Shown: piece after piece, positions 12,524 to 19,655 of the stretch
Numbering within the stretch: position 1 is the first letter of the stretch
How the letters are laid out: every line of letters starts with the position of its first letter
NCBI RefSeq assembly: GCF_000400995.2
Contig: NZ_DF238912.1
Location: 58,461-122,460 of the forward strand
Direction of reading: 5' to 3'
Length of the DNA stretch: 64,000 nt
From: Acidovorax sp. MR-S7
GTDB taxonomy: Bacteria > Pseudomonadota > Gammaproteobacteria > Burkholderiales > Burkholderiaceae_C
Translations under genes and position numbers: made by a program
The notes under the pieces: model-generated
Told to the model about the DNA's origin: nothing
Seen by the model: only the letters and a program-made list of their open reading frames with translations
Database searches by the model: none

Positions 12524-13132
12524 ATGGGAGTCCCCAAGGGAACCGACAATTTCAAGTCCTTCCGTGCAGCTAAGCAGGAAACGTCGGTCGCGCTCCTGCG
12601 TTCGGAGCTCGAGAGGGCCAAGCGTCGAAAGATGCCGTACCCGGACAAGGCGACCCTGGTGTCGGACATGTCTTCGAGAACCAAGATTCACCGGACGACG
12701 TTGGTGCGGAACCCGCTTTACCACCGGTTGCTGCTTGAATTCTTGGTTGGACAAGCCGGTGGCTCGACTTTCGTAGCCGATAAGGACGCTCCTCCGGAGC
12801 TTCTTCGCGCCAAGCTCATCGACGCGCAGATGGAAATCGGGTCGCTCAAAGAGCAGCTGGCGATGCGGGACCGAGCAGCCAGCGCAGCGGTGCTCAAGGT
12901 GGGGCGCAGCCCAATGCTATCCGAGTCGGACGCGCACTCCGCGTACGCAGACATCTTCTCCGCCAAGCTCATCGACGACCACGGTCGGGTGCAGGATGCC
13001 ACCTGTTTGGACCACTGCCTCCAGAGATGCGGAATGACACCGCGTTCATGGACCGTATCCACTGCTTCTTGCCCGGCTGGGATGTTCCCAAACTCAGCCC
13101 TGGCCTGTTCACCTCCCATTTCGGGTTGGTGA
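12524..13132 (+). CDS. Small third protein of the trio (GmtX-like), 3' end altered by deletion
   Basis: ATG 12524 follows the previous stop by 1 bp. Residues 1-~75 are basic (RSELERAKRRKMPYPDKATLV, HRTTLVRNPLYHRLL), suggesting DNA binding. Residues ~90-115 form a coiled coil (LLRAKLIDAQMEIGSLKEQLAMRD). After about residue 157 (DDHGRVQDA) the reading frame runs into DNA that codes for BrxL in another frame, so the last ~45 residues, including a Cys-rich stretch, are not native. Position and size match the third gene of trio modules. The role is unknown; a helper of the two recombinases is likely. Confidence 0.6.
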   Translation: MGVPKGTDNFKSFRAAKQETSVALLRSELERAKRRKMPYPDKATLVSDMSSRTKIHRTTLVRNPLYHRLLLEFLVGQAGGSTFVADKDAPPELLRAKLIDAQMEIGSLKEQLAMRDRAASAAVLKVGRSPMLSESDAHSAYADIFSAKLIDDHGRVQDATCLDHCLQRCGMTPRSWTVSTASCPAGMFPNSALACSPPISGW

Positions 13133-14043
13133 GCGACTTCCTGTCGGAGTGTTTCACGCAGCTACGCAACCAGAGCCGCGTATCCGTACTGCAGGGTCGA
13201 GTGCGATGGGGCGGAGCCCTGTCGGGCCGCGACCTGAATGGGGTCAACAAGACAGTAAGTGGTCTTCTGAAGCTGCTTTACCCCGGCGCGGACATGACGG
13301 TCAGTGAGGAAGACCTGGAGTGGGCTGTTCGACTGGCGCTGGAAGTCCGGCGCCGGGTCAAAGAGCAACAAAAGCGCATTGGGGCTGCCGAGTTTCGCAA
13401 TACCCATTTCAGCTACACGATAGGGTCTGAGGGCGTCGAAAAGTTCGTCAGCACCCCGGAACTGCAAAGCCAAGGGGGCATCAGTGAAGAACCCCTGGAG
13501 TGCGGCCAGATTTGGACCATGAGCCCTGGTGGCGAAGAGGAACACCCCGGCCTGTTCAGGCTTGAAGTAAATGAAGGACCAGGCGGTGGGGTGAAGGTTC
13601 TGAACAACCCGGTGCCTGCTGCTTTCAAAGAGTCCATCCGTTGCGCAGAGCAAAACCTTTATGCCCGTGCTCAGCAACTGGTTGGCGACAGGGACCCCAG
13701 GTCACATGAGTTCTCGGTGCAGCTCAGAGGCTTTGATGCTGCCAAGTCTGGAGCCAAGACGGGCGTCGCCGCCCTGATTGCGCTCTCAAGCGCCTTGCTG
13801 AAAAAGACGGTCCGAGGTGGCCTGGTTGTGGTGGGTGAAGTCACCCTTGGCGGCACCATCGAGCCCATACACAACGCGGTCACCATCGCTGAGATGGCGG
13901 TAGAGAAGGGGGCGAAAGCGCTCCTGTTGCCGGTTTCATGCCGTCGTCAACTCTTCGATTTGTCCGACGACATGGCTACCAAGCTCGACATCGAGTTCTA
14001 TCAGGACGGCCGAGATGCATTGTTGAAAGCGTTGGCGGAATAG
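12996..14043 (+). pseudogene. brxL: C-terminal remnant of BREX protein BrxL (Lon-like)
   Basis: In the frame of ATG 13027 the sequence reads HLFGPLPPEMRNDTAFMDRIHCFLPGWDVPKL. This matches the end of the AAA+ part of BrxL family proteins, followed by the typical VSGLLKLLYPG and RRRVKEQQKRIGAAEF blocks and a Lon-like C-terminal domain (VVVGEVTLGGTIEPIHNAVTIAEMAVEKGAKALLLP). The Lon serine motif GPSAG is replaced by SGAKTG, consistent with a non-protease role. About 348 residues remain of a family protein near 680, and the Walker A/B half is missing. The 5' boundary lies inside the GmtX-like gene, so a deletion fused the two. In BREX phage defence BrxL is an effector ATPase; this fragment is unlikely to act. 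ATG 13027 could still permit translation. Confidence 0.78.
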
Positions 14044-14080
14044 CTCGTGCCCGCACTGATGAACAGTCCACAGTCACGCC

Positions 14081-14248
14081 ATGACGACTGACAGCCCGTG
14101 CCTATTGGCAATCGTTGAGGTAGACAAGTCAGAGCGGGTCTACTGCGCCCAACCCGGCTGCCATCACACCATCTACAAAGCTATCCACGTCGTCAAAGAG
14201 GCTGGGCAGCTGCTGGTGCTGGGTTCGACCTGTTTTGAAAAACGTTAG
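14081..14248 (+). CDS. 55-residue Cys/His-rich ORF, probable truncated zinc-binding protein
   Basis: The ORF reads MTTDSPCLLAIVEVDKSERV then YCAQPGCHHTIYKAIHVV and ends LVLGSTCFEKR. It has Cys-x4-Cys-His-His and a later Cys, which suggests a small zinc-binding fold. The strong codon-level order and abrupt TAG suggest an N-terminal piece of a longer protein. It lies between the BrxL remnant and an XRE regulator. Function is not recognised. Confidence 0.4.
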   Translation: MTTDSPCLLAIVEVDKSERVYCAQPGCHHTIYKAIHVVKEAGQLLVLGSTCFEKR

Positions 14249-14334
14249 GGTTCTTGCGTGTTGATGGCAACCACTGCGGGTAGCTCAACGTTGAGGAATT
14301 TTAGTTCCTATTTTATAGATGCCGTTCGCACAAG

Positions 14335-14619
14335 ATGTTGGCCATCGGTTCCTCAGCCAACATGCAACTTCAAGATGCCTTTGCAATGGTGCTCAGGCGG
14401 GCAAGACACGATGCAGGCCTTACACAGGCCGACCTCGCCCTGCGCACTGGACTGACTTCAAGGTACATCAGAAGCCTTGAAGCTGGGAAGGCCTGCCCAT
14501 CTTTGGACGCAGTTTTTAGGTTTGCCCAAGCATTGGAACTGCAAGCATGCGACCTGGTAGCAAAGGTTGAGAACGAGATTGAACCAGCGGTTGCCGGCAA
14601 GGGTACGCCGCTCCGCTAA
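14335..14619 (+). CDS. XRE-family helix-turn-helix regulator
   Basis: The protein is 94 residues from ATG 14335, or 85 from ATG 14362; neither has a clear Shine-Dalgarno. Residues ~13-70 form a Cro/C1-type domain (LRRARHDAGLTQADLALRTGLTSRYIRSLEAGKACPSL). No effector domain follows. It lies just upstream of the element's tmRNA gene and could regulate element genes; target unknown. Confidence 0.75.
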   Translation: MLAIGSSANMQLQDAFAMVLRRARHDAGLTQADLALRTGLTSRYIRSLEAGKACPSLDAVFRFAQALELQACDLVAKVENEIEPAVAGKGTPLR

Positions 14620-14727
14620 GCACCGTGACAGTCGCACTGCAGATGGAAGTTTGACTCTTCAACTTGGGCCCAGTCGTACGGGAACTTTGGGCGAGGCGCT
14701 ATACTCCAACACTCGTCGAGCATCTAT

Positions 14728-15097
14728 GGGGGTGAATTGGTTTCGACGTGGGTACGGACACGTATCAGGGCATGCCGAGGTTCTGTCACCTCGCTAAACC
14801 GCAGAAAAAAAGTAACTGCAAACGACGAACGTTTCGCACTCGCCGCTTAATTCGGTGAGCCTTGCAACAGTTGGCCGATAGGCTGGGCAAGGGGGCGTAA
14901 GCCTCCCGGCTGCAAGGGAATCTATATTGGCTGGTCTGCGCCCGGGTGCCTTGGGTGTGGACGAGATTCAAGGGCACTGGTCTGATGCGTAGCGTGTCGC
15001 TGTGCGACGCATCGGGCGAGACTCAAATCAGACGACTACGCATGTAGAACTGGACGAAGAAGGCTTGCGGACGCGGGTTCGAACCCCGCCACCTCCA
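14728..15097 (+). ncRNA. ssrA: Complete tmRNA gene carried by the element
   Basis: A full 370-nt tmRNA begins GGGGGTGAATTGGTTTCGACG. It has the same tag core (AACTGCAAACGACGAACG..., peptide ANDERFALAA, stop TAA) as the disrupted copy. It ends in an intact T-arm GCGGG-TTCGAAC-CCCGC and acceptor strand CACCTCC plus discriminator A at 15097. The seven acceptor pairs close, including G3-U70, the alanyl-tRNA synthetase identity pair. Pair 5-68 is G-C here and C-G in the disrupted copy. CCA is not encoded (TAC follows the discriminator), so it must be added after transcription. Pseudoknot regions differ from the first copy. A possible -10 (TATACT) lies at 14700; a terminator follows. Confidence 0.93.
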
Positions 15098-15112
15098 TAC
15101 CCTTTTCCTAAT

Positions 15113-15144
15113 CTAAAGCCCGCCACGTGCGGGCTTTAGTGTTT
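15113..15144 (+). terminator. Terminator of the element tmRNA
   Basis: A perfect 11-bp stem CTAAAGCCCGC / GCGGGCTTTAG with a 5-nt loop lies 15 bp after the tmRNA end, followed by TGTTTCT. Confidence 0.85.
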
Positions 15145-15257
15145 CTGGAGACCTCAAAGAATCTGTTGTATCTGAGGTTAGAATAAAAATGCACATTTGA
15201 GCGTATTATTGATTGAGTCGTCGACACTCACTCACAATGAGCAAAAACTTGCCAAAA

Positions 15258-15268
15258 TCCTGAGATAA
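15258..15268. repeat. Right inverted terminal repeat of the ssrA element
   Basis: TCCTGAGATAA is the exact reverse complement of the left end at 8558-8568. GGGTTC follows immediately, matching the last six bases of the truncated tmRNA gene. Confidence 0.85.
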
Positions 15269-15293
15269 GGGTTCAATTCCGCCAGCTCCACCA
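15269..15293 (+). other. Orphaned 3' end of the disrupted ssrA (attachment site half)
   Basis: The sequence GGGTTCAATTCCGCC then AGCTCCACCA is a tmRNA/tRNA 3' end with encoded CCA. Its CAGCTCC strand pairs with GGGGCTG of the 8199 copy and not with GGGGGTG of the element copy, which ties it to the disrupted gene. The T-arm appears one C short of ideal, so it has either decayed or came from the integrase island that follows. Confidence 0.8.
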
Positions 15294-15306
15294 CTATAAC
15301 GTCCAA

Positions 15307-15341
15307 GGGCGTTCACTGAAGTCCAGTGAACGCCCTTTTTC
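15307..15341 (+). terminator. Probable original ssrA terminator
   Basis: A perfect 12-bp stem GGGCGTTCACTG / CAGTGAACGCCC with a 5-nt loop is followed by TTTTT. It lies 13 bp after the orphaned tmRNA 3' end. Confidence 0.9.
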
Positions 15342-15405
15342 TTTGGAAAATCAACAAGTTACAGTGCATGGATGTCTAGGGTTGTCTAACCGCATCCAAG
15401 GCAAC

Positions 15406-15513
15406 GTGGGGGAACAGGTGGGGGAACAAGGACGAAAAATCGTAAACTCTGGGTGCTTGTTCCCCCACTTCCCTATGAGGAAGGCCTCTTCTCTCCTAAA
15501 AACGTTCCCCCAT
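15406..15513. repeat. GTGGGGGAAC direct and inverted repeats before the integrase
   Basis: GTGGGGGAACA occurs at 15406 and 15418. Its inverse TGTTCCCCCAC is at 15458, and GTTCCCCCAT is at 15504, touching the integrase start. Clusters of such repeats beside P4-type integrases are likely arm-type integrase binding sites; that role is inferred. Confidence 0.65.
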
Positions 15514-16726
15514 GTTGACCGATGCACACTGTAAAAATGCCCGTTGTTCCCCCGATGCCAAGCGCGAGCGTTTGGCTGACTCTGGTGGCCTCTATTTGGA
15601 GGTAAGCCCCACGGGGTCTAAACGTTGGTTTTGGAAATACAGACTTGATGGCAAAGAAGGTCGGATGGCGTTGGGCAGCTACCCAACAGTCGGATTGACA
15701 GCTGCTCGCAAAGCACGTGATGTAGCGAAACTGCAGAAATCCACAGGGGTCGATCCGGTTCAAGCCCGTAAGGTTGAAAAGCTCAGGGCCAGCAACCCGA
15801 CAGGGGATACCTTCAAGGCGGTCGCTCTAGAGTGGTTTGGGAAGCAGAAATCGCAATGGAGCGAAGGGCACGCTGAACGCTCTCTTCGACAGTTTGAGCG
15901 CGACTTGTTTCCCTGGTTGGGGGAGCGGAAGTTGGCTGCAATTGAACCTGTTGAACTGCTCGCCACGTTACGTAAGGTAGAAGAGCGAGGAGCTGTTGAG
16001 ACTGCTGACCGGGGATTGATGCTGGCACGCCAGGTTTGGCGCTACGGCGTGGCCACTGGAAGGGTAGGGCGCGACATTACCGGAGACCTCAAAGGAGCCT
16101 TGTCTCCCTACAGAGGGAAGCACTTTGCTGCCATTACAGATCCGGTGAAGCTCGGTGAGCTTTTGCGGGCTATCTACGTTTATCGAGGCGGTCCTATCGT
16201 CAGGGCTGCCCTGCAACTCGCCCCTCTATTGTTTCAGCGACCGGGAGAACTGCGTGCGGCAGCTTGGACTGAGATCGATTTGGATGCGGCAATGTGGACC
16301 ATTCCAGCAGTTCGTATGAAGCGCGGTAAGGACGGCAAGGAAAACGGTGCTCCTCATCTCGTTCCTCTATCCATTCAGGCGGTGGAAGTGCTGCGCGATC
16401 TGAAACGTTTGACTGGTCACGGGGAGCTGGTATTTCCTGGGGAGCGTAGCCATGCTCGTCCCATTTCGGAAAACTCGGTTCGCACGGCGTTAATTTCGAT
16501 GGGATACACCTCTGAAATTCATACCTGGCACGGCTTTCGGGCGACGGCACGTACCATGTTGGCAGAGCGGCTAGATTGTGATCCCTTGGTAATCGAAGCG
16601 CAACTTGCTCATGCGGTTAAAGATGCAAATGGAAGAGCCTACAATAGAACTCAGTATTTAGAGCATCGTGTGCGAATGATGCAAAAATGGGCTGATTATT
16701 TAGATGTGCTACGTCAGGAAAAATAG
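15512..16726 (+). CDS. P4-type tyrosine integrase (DUF4102 N-terminus)
   Basis: This 404-residue protein has an N-terminal DUF4102-type arm-binding domain (RLADSGGLYLEVSPTGSKRWFWKYRLDGKEGRMALGSYPTVGLTAARKAR). A core-binding domain (~100-190) and a catalytic domain follow, with Arg in FQRPGELRAAAW, His-x-x-Arg in TWHGFRATAR and Tyr in NRTQYLEHR. Such integrases insert at the 3' ends of tRNA/tmRNA genes. Its place just after the ssrA 3' end fits an attL arrangement. A direct repeat marking attR was not found; the right side of the island is deleted. Confidence 0.93.
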   Translation: MLTDAHCKNARCSPDAKRERLADSGGLYLEVSPTGSKRWFWKYRLDGKEGRMALGSYPTVGLTAARKARDVAKLQKSTGVDPVQARKVEKLRASNPTGDTFKAVALEWFGKQKSQWSEGHAERSLRQFERDLFPWLGERKLAAIEPVELLATLRKVEERGAVETADRGLMLARQVWRYGVATGRVGRDITGDLKGALSPYRGKHFAAITDPVKLGELLRAIYVYRGGPIVRAALQLAPLLFQRPGELRAAAWTEIDLDAAMWTIPAVRMKRGKDGKENGAPHLVPLSIQAVEVLRDLKRLTGHGELVFPGERSHARPISENSVRTALISMGYTSEIHTWHGFRATARTMLAERLDCDPLVIEAQLAHAVKDANGRAYNRTQYLEHRVRMMQKWADYLDVLRQEK

Positions 16727-16936
16727 ATTAATTTTTTCTGAGTTCATTTTATTTAAAGCCTGTGCCGAAAAATTGATTTTGGCTTTCTAAATATTTTAAC
16801 GGGGTTGTAATCTGAATTTTTTCGTATGCACGTTGAAATACAAGGCTCACGGGTGGGCTTCGGGGAAAATCAGAATTTCAATAATCTCCTTTTGTGTTAA
16901 GTTATTCCTGTGTTGTATTGGCGACATGGGCTGATT

Positions 16937-17449
16937 TTATTCGGTAGAACCACGTGGGCCCAGCAATAATAGCCTGCGACTGAGGCGTTCACGGATGTAG
17001 GTTTCCTTTTCCGCTTCGCCATTGATGATCAGCTCGATGATTTCTGTGCGAGTCAAGTGATGCTTTTTGGCAAGCCTATCTAGCTTTGATATCGTCTTCA
17101 GCGGAAGTACAAAGTTGCATTGCTTCTCATCTGTTGCCTTCTCCCTGCGCAGCCGCTGGTTCCAAATTTTTCTGGCGTCCTTGCTGTAAAGTTCCTTCGT
17201 GTCTCTTATAAACATCGGATGATCAAAAAAGATCAAGAGATCCTCGTGTGATTGGAATTTGTAATAATCATTGATTTCATTGGGTATTCTATTTTTTAGA
17301 AAACTCAAAAAACAATCCCTCTTTTTTTCTGCATCCACCCCTTCAAGCCATGAAAATAGTTTGTCTGATTCTATGTGCTTGTTCCATCCAAACTCCATTT
17401 CTTTGCAATACTGAATGGCTGTAATCATCTCGCGAAATGACTTAGTCAA
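16937..17449 (-). CDS. Unknown protein with C-terminal ribbon-helix-helix-like segment
   Basis: The protein is 170 residues and AT-rich in codon use. The C-terminal part CNFVLPLKTISKLDRLAKKHHLTRTEIIELII has the strand-helix-helix pattern of ribbon-helix-helix DNA-binding proteins. The N-terminal ~110 residues (EFGWNKHIESDKLFSWLEG) are not recognised. Its start overlaps the stop of the next gene upstream by 8 bp, so the two form a small operon transcribed leftward. A regulatory or accessory role in the island is possible. Confidence 0.6.
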   Translation of the reverse strand: MTKSFREMITAIQYCKEMEFGWNKHIESDKLFSWLEGVDAEKKRDCFLSFLKNRIPNEINDYYKFQSHEDLLIFFDHPMFIRDTKELYSKDARKIWNQRLRREKATDEKQCNFVLPLKTISKLDRLAKKHHLTRTEIIELIINGEAEKETYIRERLSRRLLLLGPRGSTE

Positions 17450-17870
17450 CCAGTAATCTACGAATGCAACGTTCCTCTCCCGATTTGATAGATGGTGAGG
17501 TATAGATGTGGGTAGTGTGTGAGTTACTGGAGACAGGTCGCTCCTTATTTTTTTTTGGTTGCGATGTTTTAAGTTTGGAAATGTAGTCGCGTATCCAAAA
17601 AAACTGTCTTTGATTGTCTTTAATCCAATTAATATGCTCCTGCGGCACTAGCTTTTTTGGCATGCTGTCATTTATGAAAACTCCTGTCTCGGGATTTTTA
17701 TTAACAAACTCCTTTAGTGCTTTTTGGAGATCGTGAGCATTTGGATTCAAGTCTACTAGGGATGAATCTTCGTGAGCAGCTATCAGCCAAGCGACTGTTG
17801 CAACGCGGGACGGATCTTCGCCAGTAGAGCCAATTCTTAATGAGAACCTGTTAGGAATGTTAACTGCCAT
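17442..17870 (-). CDS. Unknown island protein
   Basis: The protein is 142 residues, beginning MAVNIPNRFSLRIGSTGEDPSRVATVAWLIAA. It has no recognised motif and a Lys/Ser-rich C-terminal third (LKTSQPKKNKERPVSSNSH). It is coupled to the RHH-like gene by an 8-bp overlap. Codon use is AT-rich, suggesting horizontal origin. Both genes point away from AlpA. Confidence 0.5.
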   Translation of the reverse strand: MAVNIPNRFSLRIGSTGEDPSRVATVAWLIAAHEDSSLVDLNPNAHDLQKALKEFVNKNPETGVFINDSMPKKLVPQEHINWIKDNQRQFFWIRDYISKLKTSQPKKNKERPVSSNSHTTHIYTSPSIKSGEERCIRRLLVD

Positions 17871-18456
17871 GCTGCAAAAATTTGTAGGCTGATAAAAGAA
17901 TGAATCCAGATTGCTTCTAGAAGCAGTCTGGATGCATTCTAGAACAAAAGTTGTTGGTTTCTAGACGAAAAATGCTTGGTCTCTCGACACTGATTTCTTC
18001 AGTGCACAGATGGGGGCTATGTAGAGCATGGTCAACAACTCGTTGTCTAGAGCTGGGCAACGATTCTGAATCGATTGCTGTGGACGGTTTCCATGGTCCG
18101 CCGGCAGTCGACCCCATAGCTTCTGTCTCTCCAGTTGAAATTGGTGCGCGGCTTGAGGGTGATTGAACGAGGCCTCGATGTGCTGCCGAGGCCGTGTGCG
18201 AGAAGCTTGCCGTCGAGGTATGGCACCTATAAGCGACTCGGAAGAAGACTCCAGTGGCTACCACTGCAGATATCGCAAGTCTCCCAGAAATGCTAGCTTA
18301 CGGGAAATTCAAGTGAAAGCTATTGGGCGAACGCTTGGCCGCGGTAGCGCACGGCTTCGCGGGATTGTTCAGGGACGATTAAGGCAATGAGCTGCAGGAT
18401 GATTAAGAAATAAACAATCACGCATGCATTGGACAAACTACCAACGAGTGAATGCC
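17871..18456. other. Non-coding stretch in the island
   Basis: I see no convincing gene. Short open frames exist at 17951-18166 and 18163-18390, but they lack ribosome sites and family signals. Three TCTAGA sites lie at 17910-17965, one of them inside CTTCTAGAAG. The stretch separates the leftward unknown pair from the rightward alpA, so promoters for both are likely here. Confidence 0.5.
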
Positions 18457-18639
18457 ATGCGTATCTTGCGACTACCTGCAGTGAGTGAATTGACGGGACT
18501 GCCACGGTCCACGTTGTATCTGTACATGAGTAAGGGTCTCTTCCCAAAGCCCATAAAGCTCGGCATCAAATCTGTCGGCTGGATTCAGGAGGAGGTGGAT
18601 CAGTGGCTGCGTCAGAAAATGGAATCGCGGGCTTCTTAA
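18457..18639 (+). CDS. alpA: AlpA-family excisionase/transcriptional activator
   Basis: The protein is 60 residues from ATG 18457 (MRILRLPAVSELTGLPRSTLYLYMSKGLFPKPIKLG), the classic AlpA/MerR-like winged helix of P4-type islands. An in-frame ATG at 18424 lacks a ribosome site. AlpA proteins activate integrase or excision genes of cryptic prophages. GWIQEEVDQWL matches the conserved wing and C-terminal helix. Confidence 0.88.
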   Translation: MRILRLPAVSELTGLPRSTLYLYMSKGLFPKPIKLGIKSVGWIQEEVDQWLRQKMESRAS

Positions 18640-18866
18640 GCCGAATCCCATTTTTCCAGAGCAGATTAGCCATTGGTTTTTATCAATAACCCCAGGGGTT
18701 GTCTATTTTGGTGTGCCGATGTTGCTGTTGTTTTGGACTGTTCTTGCCTCGGTATTGGTAGTATAGATAGATATAGAGCTATGGGAAAATCTATACCGGT
18801 AACACATCCAGGCACAGCACATACATCGGCAACCATTCAACCAAGGGGTACTTGTGTGAGGTGGAC

Positions 18867-19529
18867 ATGTTTTACAGTGATTTTGAGATAAACAAGAATC
18901 ATCGCCTGTACAGTGATGAGGTGTACCAATCTCTGCCCGTGATGAATGGGCACTACCCCATGATTGAGGAGTATCTGCGGGCACTGCATGATGTGCTTGA
19001 CAAGGCGATTCACCAGTATCGACGAGTTTTTGCCTTCAGGGTGGATTTGCACTTTCCTGCCGGAACCGGGGGGCGTCACGATGAGTTCTGCAACTCTGTC
19101 GTGTCCAGGTTCATCGAATCATTCAAGGCCAAGATTCGGCATAACCGTGCGGTGGCTTCCAAGACAGGCTCATGCGCTCATGGAACCAAGGTGCGTTATT
19201 TCTGGGTCAGGGAGGTAGGTGAATGCGGGAGGGTTCACTACCATGTCTTGTTCCTCCTGAATGGGGATGCTTTTAACTGGCTGGGCAACTACCAGTCATC
19301 GACAGTAAACATGGCCCATCGATTATGGGAGTCCTGGGCCAGTGCTTTGGGCGAAAGCGTGGAGAGGGCCAAGACCTTGGTGCACTTTCCGGAGAATCCT
19401 TCGTACATGATCCTGCGCGATGATCCCGAGTCATCTGCTGCGCTCTTTCATCGGGCCAGTTATCTGTGCAAGGCAAGGACGAAGCAGTATGGGGCGGGGC
19501 ACCACGGGTATGGCGCAAGCAGGGGTTAA
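18867..19529 (+). CDS. Inovirus Gp2 / YagK-YfjJ family replication-associated protein
   Basis: ATG 18867 has GAGGTGG just upstream; an earlier TTG at 18852 would add five residues. The protein is 220 residues. It carries RVHYHVLFLLNGDAF, a His-x-His motif after a hydrophobic strand, and YLCKARTKQYG near the C-terminus with a Tyr-x2-Lys pattern. These are features of the YagK/YfjJ/Gp2 domain related to rolling-circle initiators. Together with the integrase and AlpA it makes a satellite-like module. No structural phage genes are present. Confidence 0.8.
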   Translation: MFYSDFEINKNHRLYSDEVYQSLPVMNGHYPMIEEYLRALHDVLDKAIHQYRRVFAFRVDLHFPAGTGGRHDEFCNSVVSRFIESFKAKIRHNRAVASKTGSCAHGTKVRYFWVREVGECGRVHYHVLFLLNGDAFNWLGNYQSSTVNMAHRLWESWASALGESVERAKTLVHFPENPSYMILRDDPESSAALFHRASYLCKARTKQYGAGHHGYGASRG

Positions 19530-19556
19530 TAGACGGACTCTGAAGAGAGACTGAGG

Positions 19557-19574
19557 TGCACTGTTCACAGTGCA
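19557..19574. repeat. 18-bp palindrome after the Gp2-like gene
   Basis: TGCACTGT-TC-ACAGTGCA is a perfect inverted repeat with 8-bp arms, 27 bp after the stop. There is no T-run. It may be an operator, a replication site or a weak terminator. Confidence 0.45.
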
Positions 19575-19655
19575 TTAATCGCCCAATGTCTCAAGAAGGA
19601 ACTTTCTCCCATTGCCCTGTCAGCTCTGTTCACGGCTGGCGGGGCGTAGGCGCCC

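Larger units (their letters stand above)
8558..15268 (+). mobile_element. Tyrosine-recombinase element inserted in ssrA (trio-type, with its own tmRNA)
   Basis: The left end TTATCTCAGGA (8558-8568) and right end TCCTGAGATAA (15258-15268) are perfect 11-bp inverted repeats. The sequence immediately outside is GGGTTC on both sides (8552-8557 and 15269-15274), a plausible 6-bp recombinase crossover. Contents in order: a tyrosine recombinase, a large decayed second recombinase, a small third gene, a BrxL remnant, a 55-residue ORF, an XRE regulator and a complete ssrA. The three-gene head resembles the gamma-mobile-trio cassette (GmtY, GmtZ, GmtX) and, more distantly, Tn554 TnpA/B/C. Two internal deletions (near 12150 and near 12996) suggest that the element is now immobile. 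The 128 bp at the left end hold a hairpin (CAACGCC/GGCGTTG, 8621-8645) and no gene. Confidence 0.82.

Noticed and set aside
15406..15513. CRISPR-like array
   Set aside because: The repeats are only 10-11 bp, unevenly spaced and in both orientations; integrase arm sites fit better. No other regular repeat-spacer array was seen in the window.
17951..18390. Two short rightward open frames in the island gap
   Set aside because: No ribosome site, no conserved motif, and they overlap each other; treated as non-coding.
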